Source of the DNA: Porphyrobacter sp. ULC335
Lineage (GTDB): Bacteria; Pseudomonadota; Alphaproteobacteria; Sphingomonadales; Sphingomonadaceae
Length of the DNA: 64,000 nucleotides
NCBI RefSeq assembly: GCF_025917005.1
Contig: NZ_CP078091.1
Coordinates: forward strand, 992,001 to 1,056,000
Direction of reading: 5' to 3'
The notes below the pieces were generated by a model. It ran no database searches. It had not been told where the DNA came from and saw only the letters and a list, made by a program, of their open reading frames with translations. Of this stretch, positions 50,911 through 59,983 are shown piece by piece. A program made the position numbers and the translations under genes. Position 1 is the stretch's first letter. Each line of letters begins with the position of its first letter.

Positions 50911-51375
50911 ATGAAACGGGATAGCAGACTGTCGGGCGTGCTCCACGTCCTTCTTCACATGGCGCAAGCGGCGGGACCGATTACTTCGGAGGTTCTGGCC
51001 ACCGCCATGCAGACCAATCCGGTCGTCATTCGCCGGATCATGGCGGGCTTGCGCGATGCCGGTTTTGTCCGGTCCGGGAAAGGTCACGGGGGCGGATGGA
51101 CGATTGCAAAGGCACTGCACTCCATCAGCTTGCGCGACGTCTACATAGCGTTGGGCAGTCCAGGGCTCCTAGCCGTCGGTAACCGCAGCGACGAACCCGA
51201 TTGCCTTGTCGAACAGGCAGTCAACGCCTCGCTGAACAACGCATTCAGCGACGCAGAAGCGCTGCTTCTCGAGCACTTCGGCAAGGTGACGCTCGCAGAA
51301 CTCAGCGCCGACTTCCACGCACGCATGGTTGCAAGCGGCAAGTCCATTGATCTGGAGACTGTTCATGCGAAATGA
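50911..51375 (+). CDS. Rrf2-family regulator
   Basis: 154 aa. Winged helix: SRLSGVLHVLLHMAQAAGPITSEVLATAMQTNPVVIRRIMAGLRDAGFVRSGKGHGGGWTIAKALHSISLRDVYIALG. It has a single Cys (in EPDCLVEQ) rather than the three of IscR/NsrR, so an iron-sulfur cluster of that type is unlikely; thiol sensing is possible. The gene overlaps the next one by 11 bp. Confidence 0.9.
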   Translation: MKRDSRLSGVLHVLLHMAQAAGPITSEVLATAMQTNPVVIRRIMAGLRDAGFVRSGKGHGGGWTIAKALHSISLRDVYIALGSPGLLAVGNRSDEPDCLVEQAVNASLNNAFSDAEALLLEHFGKVTLAELSADFHARMVASGKSIDLETVHAK

Positions 51376-52273
51376 TGCTGTTGTCATCGGCGGCAGCTTC
51401 GCCGGCCTGTCTGCTGCATTGCAGCTCGCCCGCGCGCGCCGCTCGGTATGCGTCATCGACGCAGGGGCCCCGCGCAATCGCTTTGCCGATGCCTCGCACG
51501 GCATCCTGGGTCATGATGGAAAGAGCCCGCAGACCATGGTCGCCGAGGCGCGCGCCCAGCTCCAGCGATACCCCACAGTCCAGATGCTCGAAGGCGTCGC
51601 GACCAGCGCGGAGGCGATGGCTGACGGCTTCGAAGTGGGCCTTGCTGACGGCATCAGCCTTCATGCGGCGAGGCTGGTTCTCGCTTTCGGGATATCCGAC
51701 GTTCTGCCGGAGATCCCCGGCCTCGCCGGGCGCTGGGGCAAGAGCGTGCTGCATTGTCCCTACTGCCACGGTTTCGAGTATGGGGGACGGCGCCTCGGCG
51801 TGCTTCAGACCATGCCGGTATCTGCGCATCAGGCCCTGCTGATTGCTGATTGGGGACCAACAACGCTTTTCCTAAATGGCGCTGATATGCCGGATGCCAC
51901 AATGCAATTGCAGCTGGCGCGTCGCGGCGTAGCGATCGAGCCGAGACCGATTGCAGGGCTTTGTGGTGAAGATGCCGCCCTGTCGTCGCTGACACTCGCC
52001 GACGGTCACGAGGTGCCGATCGACGCGCTCTATCTCGCACCGCGTTCCCGCCTCAACAGCCCGATCGCGGCGCAACTCGGCTGCGTGCTTGATGATGGTC
52101 CATTCGGCGCAATTATTAGGACCGACGCCGCAAAGCTTACCAGCGTGCCAGGAGTATATGCAGCAGGCGATGCCGCGCGCGCGCCGCACAACGCCAGCTG
52201 GGCGGCTGCCGACGGGGTGACTGCAGGCATATCTCTCCACCAGTCGCTGGTGTTCGAACCCCTCCCGGCGTGA
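51365..52273 (+). CDS. Thioredoxin-reductase-like flavoprotein
   Basis: 302 aa. FAD loop VIGGSFAGLSAALQLARARRSVCVIDAG, the redox pair in VLHCPYCHGFEYGGRR (CPYC), and the terminal FAD motif TSVPGVYAAGDAARAPHNASWAAADG. The CPYC pair is close to the thioredoxin-reductase CxxC, but the NADPH part is short, so partners other than thioredoxin are likely. It sits in an operon with the Rrf2 gene and a GST. Confidence 0.9.
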   Translation: MRNDAVVIGGSFAGLSAALQLARARRSVCVIDAGAPRNRFADASHGILGHDGKSPQTMVAEARAQLQRYPTVQMLEGVATSAEAMADGFEVGLADGISLHAARLVLAFGISDVLPEIPGLAGRWGKSVLHCPYCHGFEYGGRRLGVLQTMPVSAHQALLIADWGPTTLFLNGADMPDATMQLQLARRGVAIEPRPIAGLCGEDAALSSLTLADGHEVPIDALYLAPRSRLNSPIAAQLGCVLDDGPFGAIIRTDAAKLTSVPGVYAAGDAARAPHNASWAAADGVTAGISLHQSLVFEPLPA

Positions 52274-52290
52274 TTGACGAAAGCATACCC

Positions 52291-52974
52291 ATGAAGCTCT
52301 ACGAACTCGAATGGGGGCTCTACCCCCGCCGTGTCGGCATCTACCTCGCCGAAAAAGGGATCACTGGCATCGAGCGGATTGCCTTTGATGCGCTCGCGGC
52401 CTGGCCGCCGCCTGAGCTTGCAGGACTTGGTCCGCTCGGCACGGTTCCCATCCTCGAGACACAGGAGGGAACACTGATCCGTTCCTCGATTGCGATCCTT
52501 GATTATCTGGAGGAGCGTTTTCCGTCACCCGACATGGCAGGAGCAACGCCGGAGGAGCGGGCACGCATCCGCGAGATGCTGAGCGTGATCGATGAGGCTG
52601 CGATGCAGTTCGGGATCTGGTGCCACAAGGCCAGCCCCCTGTTCGCGAAAGGTGAACGTCAGAGCCGCGAAGCGGCGACCTTTGCGGCTGATGCCTATTA
52701 TGGGCGACTGCGCATGCTCGACCTGCTCGCACAGGAAAATGAGGGTCCATTCCTGTCGGGAGCGCAGCCCACCATCGCTGACTGCGTCACCATGGCGACG
52801 TTGCAATTCGCCAAACATGTCTATGGCGTGCCACTACCAGAAGGCTGCGATGCACTGGCTGAATGGTATGCATTCTTCGCCGAGCGGCCAAGCGCGGCGC
52901 TGCCGACCTATCCGGAGCCGGTGGTAAAGCTGGCCCATGGCTTGCCAGCGCTATGTCCACCGACCTGTCCCTGA
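52291..52974 (+). CDS. Glutathione S-transferase
   Basis: 227 aa. N-terminal thioredoxin-like half: MKLYELEWGLYPRRVGIYLAEKGI...GLGPLGTVPILETQEGTLIRSSIAILDYLEERF, with the cis-Pro and SxxI glutathione motif. The C-terminal helical half ends near FFAERPSAALPTYPEPV. The usual Ser/Cys active residue at the N-terminus is replaced by YP-RR, as in the nu/Ure2p-like types. GTG 52270 overlapping the previous stop is an alternative start. Last gene of the Rrf2 operon. Confidence 0.88.
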   Translation: MKLYELEWGLYPRRVGIYLAEKGITGIERIAFDALAAWPPPELAGLGPLGTVPILETQEGTLIRSSIAILDYLEERFPSPDMAGATPEERARIREMLSVIDEAAMQFGIWCHKASPLFAKGERQSREAATFAADAYYGRLRMLDLLAQENEGPFLSGAQPTIADCVTMATLQFAKHVYGVPLPEGCDALAEWYAFFAERPSAALPTYPEPVVKLAHGLPALCPPTCP

Positions 52975-53022
52975 CAAAAAGGGGGAGGGCCGCCGCGGAC
53001 AGCAGGATTGCCGGCAGGCGAT

Positions 53023-54027
53023 CTATCGGAGGAGGGAATGGCGGACGAAGCGCACCACCTCGTCCAGCAGTTCAGCGTCTTCCGGCGTGCCGCCGAAGCC
53101 GCCATGGGGCATAGCCTCAAACACATGCAATTCAGCCACTATCCCCAAGCGCCGCAAGGATCTGTGCAACCGCACGGCGTTCGACAGGAACAGGTCGCGG
53201 GTTCCGCTCTGAATTAACGTCGCCGGAAAGCCCTCGAAGAATTCGCCGAAGAGCGGAGAGAGGTAGGGATGGGTCAGGTCCGCGCCATTCGCATAGAGCA
53301 GGTTTGCAGGCATCAAGGGGTTTGGCAGAACGACGTCCACGGTTCTGTTGACGTGAAAGCTGTCGCCGGTTTCTGTCAGATCGACCTCCGGCGAGAGCAA
53401 TACGAGCGCGGCAGGCATCTCCATGCCTTCATCATGCGCACGCAGCACAGTGGCCAGCGCCAGGTTTCCACCCGCAGACCGGCCGCCAAGCACGACCCTG
53501 CCCGCGCCGTACGTCGCAACCGCGTGTCTATAGACCGCAAGACAATCATCGAGCGCCGCCGGGAAGGGGTAATCAGGCGGTGTGCGATAGTCGATCCCGT
53601 AGCAGCACATTCCTTGCGCGGCCGCCTGACTGCGCGCGCCCTCGCGGCAGGCTTCACCGCTGCCGAACACAAAGGCACCGCCGTGCAGATCAAGGTAGAC
53701 GCAGTCCTCAAACACAAGCTGGGACGGCGTCGCGATATGCACCGTCGCAGACCCGATCCGGCTTGTCTCAAGCTCGACAGATCCTGACTGGCCGCGATCC
53801 TTCATCGCAGCAGCATAGTGCGTATCGGCAGCATGCTTCATGCGGCGCCACGCTTCGGGATCATCTTCGCCCGGCATAGCGTACAGCGCGTTGAGCGGGG
53901 TGCCATCCGGTCCGACAGCAGCATGCAGCCGCGCTTGCGCTTCGGGACTGATGGAGGCGGGCACGGGAATAATACGGTCCGCGACCTTCACACCCGTCTG
54001 TTCGGCAGTGGCTTCAGTTTCTGACAT
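53023..54027 (-). CDS. HSL-family esterase
   Basis: 334 aa. LDLHGGAFVFGSGEACREGA (HGG oxyanion), GGRSAGGNLALATVL (Ser nucleophile), IQSGTRDLFLSNAVRLHRSL (Asp) and FEAMPHGGFGGTPED (His). No signal peptide. ATG 54027 follows CTGGAG; a longer frame upstream is not used. It probably acts on short esters or lactones. Confidence 0.9.
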   Translation of the reverse strand: MSETEATAEQTGVKVADRIIPVPASISPEAQARLHAAVGPDGTPLNALYAMPGEDDPEAWRRMKHAADTHYAAAMKDRGQSGSVELETSRIGSATVHIATPSQLVFEDCVYLDLHGGAFVFGSGEACREGARSQAAAQGMCCYGIDYRTPPDYPFPAALDDCLAVYRHAVATYGAGRVVLGGRSAGGNLALATVLRAHDEGMEMPAALVLLSPEVDLTETGDSFHVNRTVDVVLPNPLMPANLLYANGADLTHPYLSPLFGEFFEGFPATLIQSGTRDLFLSNAVRLHRSLRRLGIVAELHVFEAMPHGGFGGTPEDAELLDEVVRFVRHSLLR

Positions 54028-54118
54028 CCAATACTCCAGTTCTTGCCGGACAGCTCGCTCCCCGGTCACCTGACACCAGCGATCATCTCGTGCGTCACCG
54101 ATTCTGGGAGCCAGCCAG

Positions 54119-55084
54119 TCAAGAGTGTTCGCCTGACATCGCTGGCGTCCGTGCAGGTCCCGACCTGCGTGTCGTCCACCAGATAGCTGCGGTAATGATC
54201 GCGAGCGCTGCGCTTGGCACCAGGTTTGCGGGTGTACCGGCGATCTCGCCGCGGCTGCCAAGATCACCTCCCAGGTCGAGGTGGAGCGTGGTCGCAAGGA
54301 CAAGCGCACTGACATTGTAGACGCCGTGCAGCACGACGGCGACCTCAAGGCCTCCCGTCCTCCAGGTGATGATCGCCATCGCGGCGAAGAGCACGAGATA
54401 GGAGCCAAGGATGTAAGGGTCGAGGCTGCCGTGGAAGAGCGAGAAAAGGACAGTCGTAAGCGTGATCCCGAGGACTGCGCCGGAAAGGGATCCGCGCGTC
54501 CAGCTACCGACTACGCGGAACATCAGGCCGCGCAGTCCATATTCCTCACCAGCGGCCGCTAGCGGGGTGAGCGTCATGCCGATGATGAAAAATGCTGTGA
54601 GGTCGCTGGTGCTCCATGGGATCCTGTCATCCGGCGCGAAAAAGCCGGCGGACATGACGATAAGGACCAAAGGGCCGAACACGAGCAATGCGCGGCCGAA
54701 CACGCCGAACCGAAAGCTGCCAGTGACCGAATGCAAAGAGCGCGCGGGCACTCCGTAGAGCCAGCGCTGGAGCAGCATGCTGTACGGAATGAGAAGAGCC
54801 AGAGAGAACGCCCCGGCTGCGTATTGGAGTGGCGTAAAGCCTGTCCGCCCCGGCAGCAGCTGACTGTCGATCGCCGCAGCGGCGGCGAGGCACGCCTGCG
54901 CGAGGATAATCAGGCCTGCAAAGAGAAAGACTATCGCGGTAACTCCGCGGAGGATGCGGCGCTTTTCGCCTGCGTAGACCCGGTGGTATTCAACGCCCGC
55001 AGGCACCCGGGTTGTTTCGGCAATCTTGTCGGTTCGCAGAAACCAGCTCTCACTCTTTTCAGGCATTTTCCCGTTCTCTTTCAT
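54119..55084 (-). CDS. CPBP-family intramembrane protease
   Basis: 321 aa with about seven hydrophobic helices. Conserved motifs: AAGEEYGLRGLMFR (EExxxR), LFSLFHGSLDPYI (FxxxH) and VVLHGVYNVSAL (HxxxN). CPBP (Abi) proteins are membrane peptidases in bacterial self-protection, protein processing or phage defence. ATG 55084 has AAAGG upstream, and ATG 55066 is a possible alternative. It is not obviously linked to its neighbours. Confidence 0.88.
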   Translation of the reverse strand: MKENGKMPEKSESWFLRTDKIAETTRVPAGVEYHRVYAGEKRRILRGVTAIVFLFAGLIILAQACLAAAAAIDSQLLPGRTGFTPLQYAAGAFSLALLIPYSMLLQRWLYGVPARSLHSVTGSFRFGVFGRALLVFGPLVLIVMSAGFFAPDDRIPWSTSDLTAFFIIGMTLTPLAAAGEEYGLRGLMFRVVGSWTRGSLSGAVLGITLTTVLFSLFHGSLDPYILGSYLVLFAAMAIITWRTGGLEVAVVLHGVYNVSALVLATTLHLDLGGDLGSRGEIAGTPANLVPSAALAIITAAIWWTTRRSGPARTPAMSGEHS

Positions 55085-55265
55085 CTGGCCTTTCGTGGGA
55101 AATGCAGCCCGAAAGTTGCGTGAACATGGCGTCCCGGGCAAGGTACGACTGTTGGCTGAGCAGGGTCGTGATGGCTTGCGGCTTTCGTCGGATTGAGGCG
55201 CTGGCCAGCCGGGAGCAGGGAAAAGGAGATGCGCATGAGCATCCCGTCAGGCAGGCGCCTGTTGC

Positions 55266-56033
55266 TCAAATTAGAGCCAATTCACCGTCCCTCAGCGTCA
55301 GCACCTCGACCCCGCCTGCGGTCACTGCGACGGTGTGCTCGAACTGCGCGGACAGGCGTCCGTCGCGAGTTCTGACAGTCCAGCCATCGCTGTCGGTGAC
55401 CACCTGCCGCCGCCCGGCATTGATCATCGGTTCTATGGTAAACACCATGCCCTCGCGCAGCCTGAGCCCGCTGCCCGGTCGGCCGAAATGGAGCACCTGC
55501 GGCTCCTCGTGCATCTCGCGGCCAATTCCGTGCCCGCAATACTCCCTGACAACCGAGTAGCCATTTTTCTTCGCATGCTTTTCGATGGCAAAGCCGATGT
55601 CCCCGAGACGGGCGCCAGGGCGCACCTGACGGATCCCCGCCCACATGGCCTCATTGGCTATGCGGACAAGCCGTCTCGCGGCGCCCGAAGCGTTTCCGAC
55701 AATCCAGGTCTTGCTGGAATCGGCGATGAAACCATTCTTTTCCAGCGTGATATCGAGGTTGATGATGTCTCCGTCGCGAATGATGTCGTTCGCGTCGGGC
55801 ACGCCATGACAGACGACATCGTTGAGCGAGCAATTGAGCACGAATGCAAAGCCATACTGGCCCTTGCTGGCCGGGCGGGAAGCAAGGTCGACAGTAATGT
55901 ACCGCTCGACCAGATCATTGATTTCGAGTGTCGACATGCCCGTCAGATCGAGACGGTCCAGCATCGCGAAAACCGATGCAAGCAGGCGTCCTGATATTCG
56001 CATCAGCGCGAGCTCGTCAGGTGTCTTTACCAT
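55266..56033 (-). CDS. map: Type I methionine aminopeptidase
   Basis: 255 aa. Metal ligands: Asp in INLDITLEKNGF, Asp in FIADSSKTWIVG, His in EYCGHGIGREMHEEP, Glu in FTIEPMINAG and Glu in SAQFEHTVAVT. It removes the start Met from new proteins. It begins 1 bp after the stop of a ParD-like gene, and the two share a promoter with a 24-bp palindrome. A second, housekeeping map is expected elsewhere, so this may be an accessory copy. Confidence 0.93.
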   Translation of the reverse strand: MVKTPDELALMRISGRLLASVFAMLDRLDLTGMSTLEINDLVERYITVDLASRPASKGQYGFAFVLNCSLNDVVCHGVPDANDIIRDGDIINLDITLEKNGFIADSSKTWIVGNASGAARRLVRIANEAMWAGIRQVRPGARLGDIGFAIEKHAKKNGYSVVREYCGHGIGREMHEEPQVLHFGRPGSGLRLREGMVFTIEPMINAGRRQVVTDSDGWTVRTRDGRLSAQFEHTVAVTAGGVEVLTLRDGELALI

Positions 56034-56034
56034 G

Positions 56035-56244
56035 TCAGGCTGCCGCGCGCTCGTCTGGTTCGGGCACCTGAACGCTCGCAAGCTCGCGGCTGATGATATC
56101 ATTGAAAGAGAGTGCCGGATTGGCTTCAGCAAGCCTGCCGATTTTCATCCAGAATTCGGCCTGCGCGTTGATGGACCGGCACATCACAGCGCTTGCCCGG
56201 CGCACCTCTTCATGCAGCGCGTCGTCGATTTTCACTATTCCCAA
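56035..56244 (-). CDS. ParD-like protein linked to map
   Basis: 69 aa: (M)GIVKIDDALHEEVRRASAVMCRSINAQAEFWMKIGRLAEANPALSFNDIISRELAS. A small ribbon-helix-helix DNA-binding protein of the ParD_like (PF11903) type. TTG 56244 is chosen because GGAGG lies 5 nt upstream and the family usually begins here. The ORF is open further but the palindrome and promoter lie in that part. It likely represses its own operon. It may be an antitoxin without a toxin gene or a simple regulator of map. Confidence 0.8.
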   Translation of the reverse strand: MGIVKIDDALHEEVRRASAVMCRSINAQAEFWMKIGRLAEANPALSFNDIISRELASVQVPEPDERAAA

Positions 56245-56261
56245 TTTGACCTCCACATTTA

Positions 56262-56298
56262 TATGAAACGTATACGCTTCATATGCCATTTGGTCAAT
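56262..56298 (-). promoter_or_regulatory. Promoter and 24-bp palindrome of the ParD-like/map operon
   Basis: Minus strand: TTGACC (56293-56298), 17 bp, TATACG (56270-56275). The palindrome spans 56262-56285: arms ATATGAA and TTCATAT around CGTATACG, with one unpaired position on each side. It covers the -10 box and spacer, so a bound protein would block transcription. Confidence 0.75.
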
Positions 56299-56512
56299 CG
56301 GGTCGGATGTCGCTGGCCTCACCTGTCTCTGCGCCGGAATCCCGTGCAAGCGCGGAGTAGGATTTGCAATGTGGCGATCGGGGCGCTGCCGACCGATGAT
56401 CGTGCACAGCGCATCGTATCCGGATGATTATTCAGGCTCCGGCCAGATCGCGCTCGTCAGGTGGCGAAGAATGCGGGGGCGAGTCTTTTGCCGGGAAACG
56501 ACGGGTAAAGCT

Positions 56513-57187
56513 GTGAGAATTCTGCTGATAGAAGACGAACCGCGGCTCGCCGAATCCGTTTGTGCGGTCCTCAGGAAAGAGCGGTTTGTCGTCGACCACG
56601 TCGATCGGTTCGCAAGCGCGCGGGAGGCCGTTCTGATGGCCGGATTCGATCTGGTGTTGCTGGACAGAAAGCTGCCCGATGGGGAAGGATTGTCACTCGT
56701 TCCTGAATTGCGCGCCCGCAATCCCGGCATCCGCATCGTCATTCTGAGCGCATGCGGCGAGGTTGCGGACCGGGTGGCCGGGCTTGACGAGGGAGCGGAC
56801 GACTACCTGGTCAAGCCCTTCGCAATGGACGAGATGCTTGCGCGCATCCGTGCCGTTCGTCGGCGCCCGGCAGAACTGGAGGGCGCCGAGATCCGGGCGG
56901 GATCCGTGGTTTTCGATCTTGCGAACGAGGAGGTCGAGGTACGGGGCGGACGGCTCGATCTTCCGCGCCGCGAACTGCGCGTCCTTGCCGCACTGATGAA
57001 ACGCCGGGGCAGGACTGTGCTGCGCGAAACACTCGAACAGGCGGTGTTCGGCTTTGATGACGAGGTCCAGTCCAATACGCTGGACTCGCATATCTCCCGG
57101 CTGCGGAAGAAACTGGCGAATTCAGGTGCGGGTGTCGAAATCCACGCAATCAGAGGTGTTGGCTACCTGCTCCGGGAAGCAGCATGA
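56513..57187 (+). CDS. OmpR-family response regulator
   Basis: 224 aa. Receiver: ILLIEDEPRLAES, phospho-acceptor Asp near residue 51 in LVLLDRKLPDGEG, ILSACGEVADRVAG and DDYLVKPFAMDEMLARIRA. The C-terminal winged helix has LDLPRRELRVLAALMKRRGRTVLRETLEQAVFG and SNTLDSHISRLRKKL...IHAIRGVGYLL. The start is GTG 56513. The stop overlaps the kinase start by 4 bp. Confidence 0.93.
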   Translation: MRILLIEDEPRLAESVCAVLRKERFVVDHVDRFASAREAVLMAGFDLVLLDRKLPDGEGLSLVPELRARNPGIRIVILSACGEVADRVAGLDEGADDYLVKPFAMDEMLARIRAVRRRPAELEGAEIRAGSVVFDLANEEVEVRGGRLDLPRRELRVLAALMKRRGRTVLRETLEQAVFGFDDEVQSNTLDSHISRLRKKLANSGAGVEIHAIRGVGYLLREAA

Positions 57188-58512
57188 CAAAGCTCCGCTC
57201 CCTCAGGCGGCCGCTGATCATCTATCCCCTCGCCGTCAACTTTGCGATCCTCATCGTCTCTTTCGCCATTATCATTGCGATTGCGATCCGGTTCGACAGC
57301 GGCGGTCCCTACACTGACGAGCGGATCATCCCGGTGATAGCCGGTGCGATCAAGCGCGAGGAAGCCGGGCAGCTTTCGGTCGAAATGACCCCTGAACTGG
57401 CCGAATTGCAAGCGGCAACGCCGCAATTATGGTTCGTGGTCCAGGACGATGCCGGTCGCAGTGTCAGCTTCGGATCGGTGCCGCAGCATTACGCATCACT
57501 TGTTGGCCGATTGAGCGATCTGTCCTTTGCCCAGCTGCGCGATCGGAATCCGCCCTACCATCTGGCCGCGGTGGCCAGAAGGCAGAAGACTGAAATCGGG
57601 GATCTCACGATCCTTGGGCATGGGGCGCTTTCGGATCTGAACCTCACGGTGATCCTCGCTTCAAATGTCATCGTCCTGCCGATCTTCGTGCTGCTGGCAC
57701 TGACCTCGCTTGTGGTGACGCCGTGGATCGTGCGGCGGTCGCTTGCGGGGGTCCATCGCATCGCGCGCGAGGCAGAGGCCATTGATGCGCACACGCGCAG
57801 GGGTTCTCTTAGCGAGGACGAAGCGCCCCGCGAGATCGCGCCCCTGGTCAGTGCCTTCAACGCGGCCCTTCAGCGGCTTGACGAGGATCATGAGCGCCAG
57901 CGGCGTTTCCTGGGCTTCGCAGCGCATGAGCTGCGAACGCCTATCGCAGTGTTGCGCAGCAAGGTGGAAACGTCCGAAAACGCCGAGACACGCTCTCTTG
58001 CCGGTGACATTCAACGGCTCGCGACCCTCGCGGAGCAGTTGCTGGACCTTCAGCGCATGGAGAACCACAAGCGCCGCGAACGCTTCGACCTTGCAGCCCT
58101 CGTCCGCGCAACGGTCGCGGAGCTGGCACCGCTCATGATCGCCAGCGGCAAGACAGTTGCGGTGGAGGTTGCGGCGAACGAACCGGTCCTCGGAGATCCT
58201 GCGGCGATCGAGCGCGTGGTGATGAATCTGGTACAGAACGCGGCACAACACGGCGGACAGCAGATTATCGTTCGAGTGACCGGCGTGGGGTTCGAAGTCG
58301 AGGATGACGGCCCCGGGATCCCGCCAGGCGAGCGGGAGCGAATCTTCGAGCCGTTCTACCGGCTGCGACCGTCTGCTTCCGGAAGCGGGTTGGGTCTCAG
58401 CCTGGTGGAGGAGGTGATCGCGCGCCATGATGGACGGGTGGACGTCCTGGATGCGCCCGGCGGCGGCACTCTTGTCAGGGTAGGCCTGCGTGCCGAGCCT
58501 TCTGCAGGCTGA
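57184..58512 (+). CDS. Sensor histidine kinase
   Basis: 442 aa. Two membrane helices (~residues 12-36 and ~148-175) frame a periplasmic domain of about 110 aa. A HAMP-like linker follows, then the phospho-acceptor His in FLGFAAHELRTPIAVLRSKVE, and the ATP-binding N box MNLVQNAAQHGG, G1 VEDDGPGIPP, F box IFEPFYRL and G2 SGLGLSLVEEVI. It forms a two-component pair with the upstream regulator. The signal is unknown; targets may include neighbouring CPBP protease genes. Confidence 0.93.
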   Translation: MTKLRSLRRPLIIYPLAVNFAILIVSFAIIIAIAIRFDSGGPYTDERIIPVIAGAIKREEAGQLSVEMTPELAELQAATPQLWFVVQDDAGRSVSFGSVPQHYASLVGRLSDLSFAQLRDRNPPYHLAAVARRQKTEIGDLTILGHGALSDLNLTVILASNVIVLPIFVLLALTSLVVTPWIVRRSLAGVHRIAREAEAIDAHTRRGSLSEDEAPREIAPLVSAFNAALQRLDEDHERQRRFLGFAAHELRTPIAVLRSKVETSENAETRSLAGDIQRLATLAEQLLDLQRMENHKRRERFDLAALVRATVAELAPLMIASGKTVAVEVAANEPVLGDPAAIERVVMNLVQNAAQHGGQQIIVRVTGVGFEVEDDGPGIPPGERERIFEPFYRLRPSASGSGLGLSLVEEVIARHDGRVDVLDAPGGGTLVRVGLRAEPSAG

Positions 58513-58578
58513 GCCAGGTGCAACAGGCAGGGTCCAGGCTTTGCCGCTCTGGACATGTCTGGCGGCGTGGCGCTGAAT

Positions 58579-59283
58579 TCAGGACAGCGCGGACGCGAAG
58601 GAGTGCAGCCCGTTATAGGCCATGTGGAGCAGGACCGAAGGCCACACTGAACCGGTCCTGCGAAACAGCAGGCCAGAGACCAGTCCGGCCATGATGGCCA
58701 CCCACAGGATGGCGCCGGTGCCATGCGCCATGCCGAAAATCAGCGCGCTGGCAGCGATACCGGCCCAGGCGCCATATCTGTTGAGCGCGTTGGCGATGAT
58801 CCCTCGAAACAGGAGTTCCTCTCCCAGCGGCGTCAGGATCGCGCCGCCCACAAGGGCCAGCAGAAACGGCAACGCCCCGCCGCGCACCGCTGCGTGAAGA
58901 ACAGCCTGTGATTCGTCCGGCCTTCCGGTGACCTGCATATGAGCATCGATGATCGACAGGCTCAGGCCGTAGGTTGCGATCGCAAGGCCGACCGCAACGG
59001 CATACCAGGGCCAATGTGTAGCAACGAGGCCGAGCTTGTTGGCCGGCGTGCGCCGGACGAGACAGGCGGCCGCAAAACCGCACAGACCCGCAATCGCGCC
59101 TGCATAGGACCCGATCACGCCTTGCCAGACCGGCACATCACGGGCCCAGTATCCCATCGCGAGAGCGACGAGGACGAGACAGATCGAGTATGAGGCAAGC
59201 CCGATCCCGATGCCGGCCCAGCTGGGCCGATCGGGACTCTGCCAGTCGTCGGGGACCATTGCGTCGCGACTTGTGAATTTCAT
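58579..59283 (-). CDS. CPBP-family intramembrane protease
   Basis: 234 aa. Motifs: LTPLGEELLFRGIIANALN (EExxxR), IFGMAHGTGAI (FxxxH) and VLLHMAYNGLH (HxxxN), with about seven hydrophobic helices. ATG 59283 follows GGCGGAG. It lies convergent to the histidine kinase. A second CPBP gene is at 54119 and the two are diverged. Confidence 0.9.
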   Translation of the reverse strand: MKFTSRDAMVPDDWQSPDRPSWAGIGIGLASYSICLVLVALAMGYWARDVPVWQGVIGSYAGAIAGLCGFAAACLVRRTPANKLGLVATHWPWYAVAVGLAIATYGLSLSIIDAHMQVTGRPDESQAVLHAAVRGGALPFLLALVGGAILTPLGEELLFRGIIANALNRYGAWAGIAASALIFGMAHGTGAILWVAIMAGLVSGLLFRRTGSVWPSVLLHMAYNGLHSFASALS

Positions 59284-59489
59284 GTGGTCTGCTCCGCCAA
59301 TGCAAGGTTCCAGAGAGGTGACACGCGTATTGGCGCAAGCTCGCCAATGGCCGGTTGGCGCGCCTGGGGTCGCGATGCGTGCAGGAAAATGGGGAAGCGG
59401 AAGTGCCGCTTCCCCCCGAATTGCTTGCTCATCCTCGGCGTTCCGGCGACATCGGAGGGGCGCCGACCAAGCGAACTGGCAGGCACCGA

Positions 59490-59801
59490 TCAGCGGCGAC
59501 GACAATCACGATGGGTCGGATAGCGGTTGCACCACTCTTCCAGCTCCCTGTCGCGCTCTGCCCGCTCGCGATCCGCGCGGGGACACTCCTTCCTGCTCGG
59601 GTCACGATCGCACCGCTGCGCCCGCGCACGGTCGGAGATGATCTGTGCGTTGAGCGCCGTCTCACTCGCAAGGTTTGCGGCCGCGGCACTCCTCAAGCTC
59701 CCGGTATCCGTCGAACAGGCAGCAACAGAGGCGCCCATCAGGGCGATAAGCCCGAGGCTTCGAAGCGGTCGGAAGAAATTGCTGGCATAATGATTGGTCA
59801 T
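59490..59801 (-). CDS. Small Cys-rich lipoprotein
   Basis: 103 aa. Signal sequence FFRPLRSLGLIALMGASVAACSTD with lipobox VAAC. The mature part is Arg/Glu/Asp-rich with three cysteines in RCDRDPSRKECPR and WCNRYPTHRDC (four with the latter), possibly forming two disulfides. Start ATG 59801 follows AAAGGA. Function unknown. Confidence 0.75.
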   Translation of the reverse strand: MTNHYASNFFRPLRSLGLIALMGASVAACSTDTGSLRSAAAANLASETALNAQIISDRARAQRCDRDPSRKECPRADRERAERDRELEEWCNRYPTHRDCRRR

Positions 59802-59983
59802 GTTCGGTCCTTTCAGTTGACGCATCATCACCGCCGTCGGACGACGACCGTGAGATGCGGTTCGGGCTCAACTGAAAGGCGTAGATTGCGTAAACATGGC
59901 GTGCCCCGGCCTTGTGCAGACCTTGTGCGATAGCCTGACTGGATGGCAGGTCAGGTGATCGATCCGGCCCCGGAGCAGGCCCA

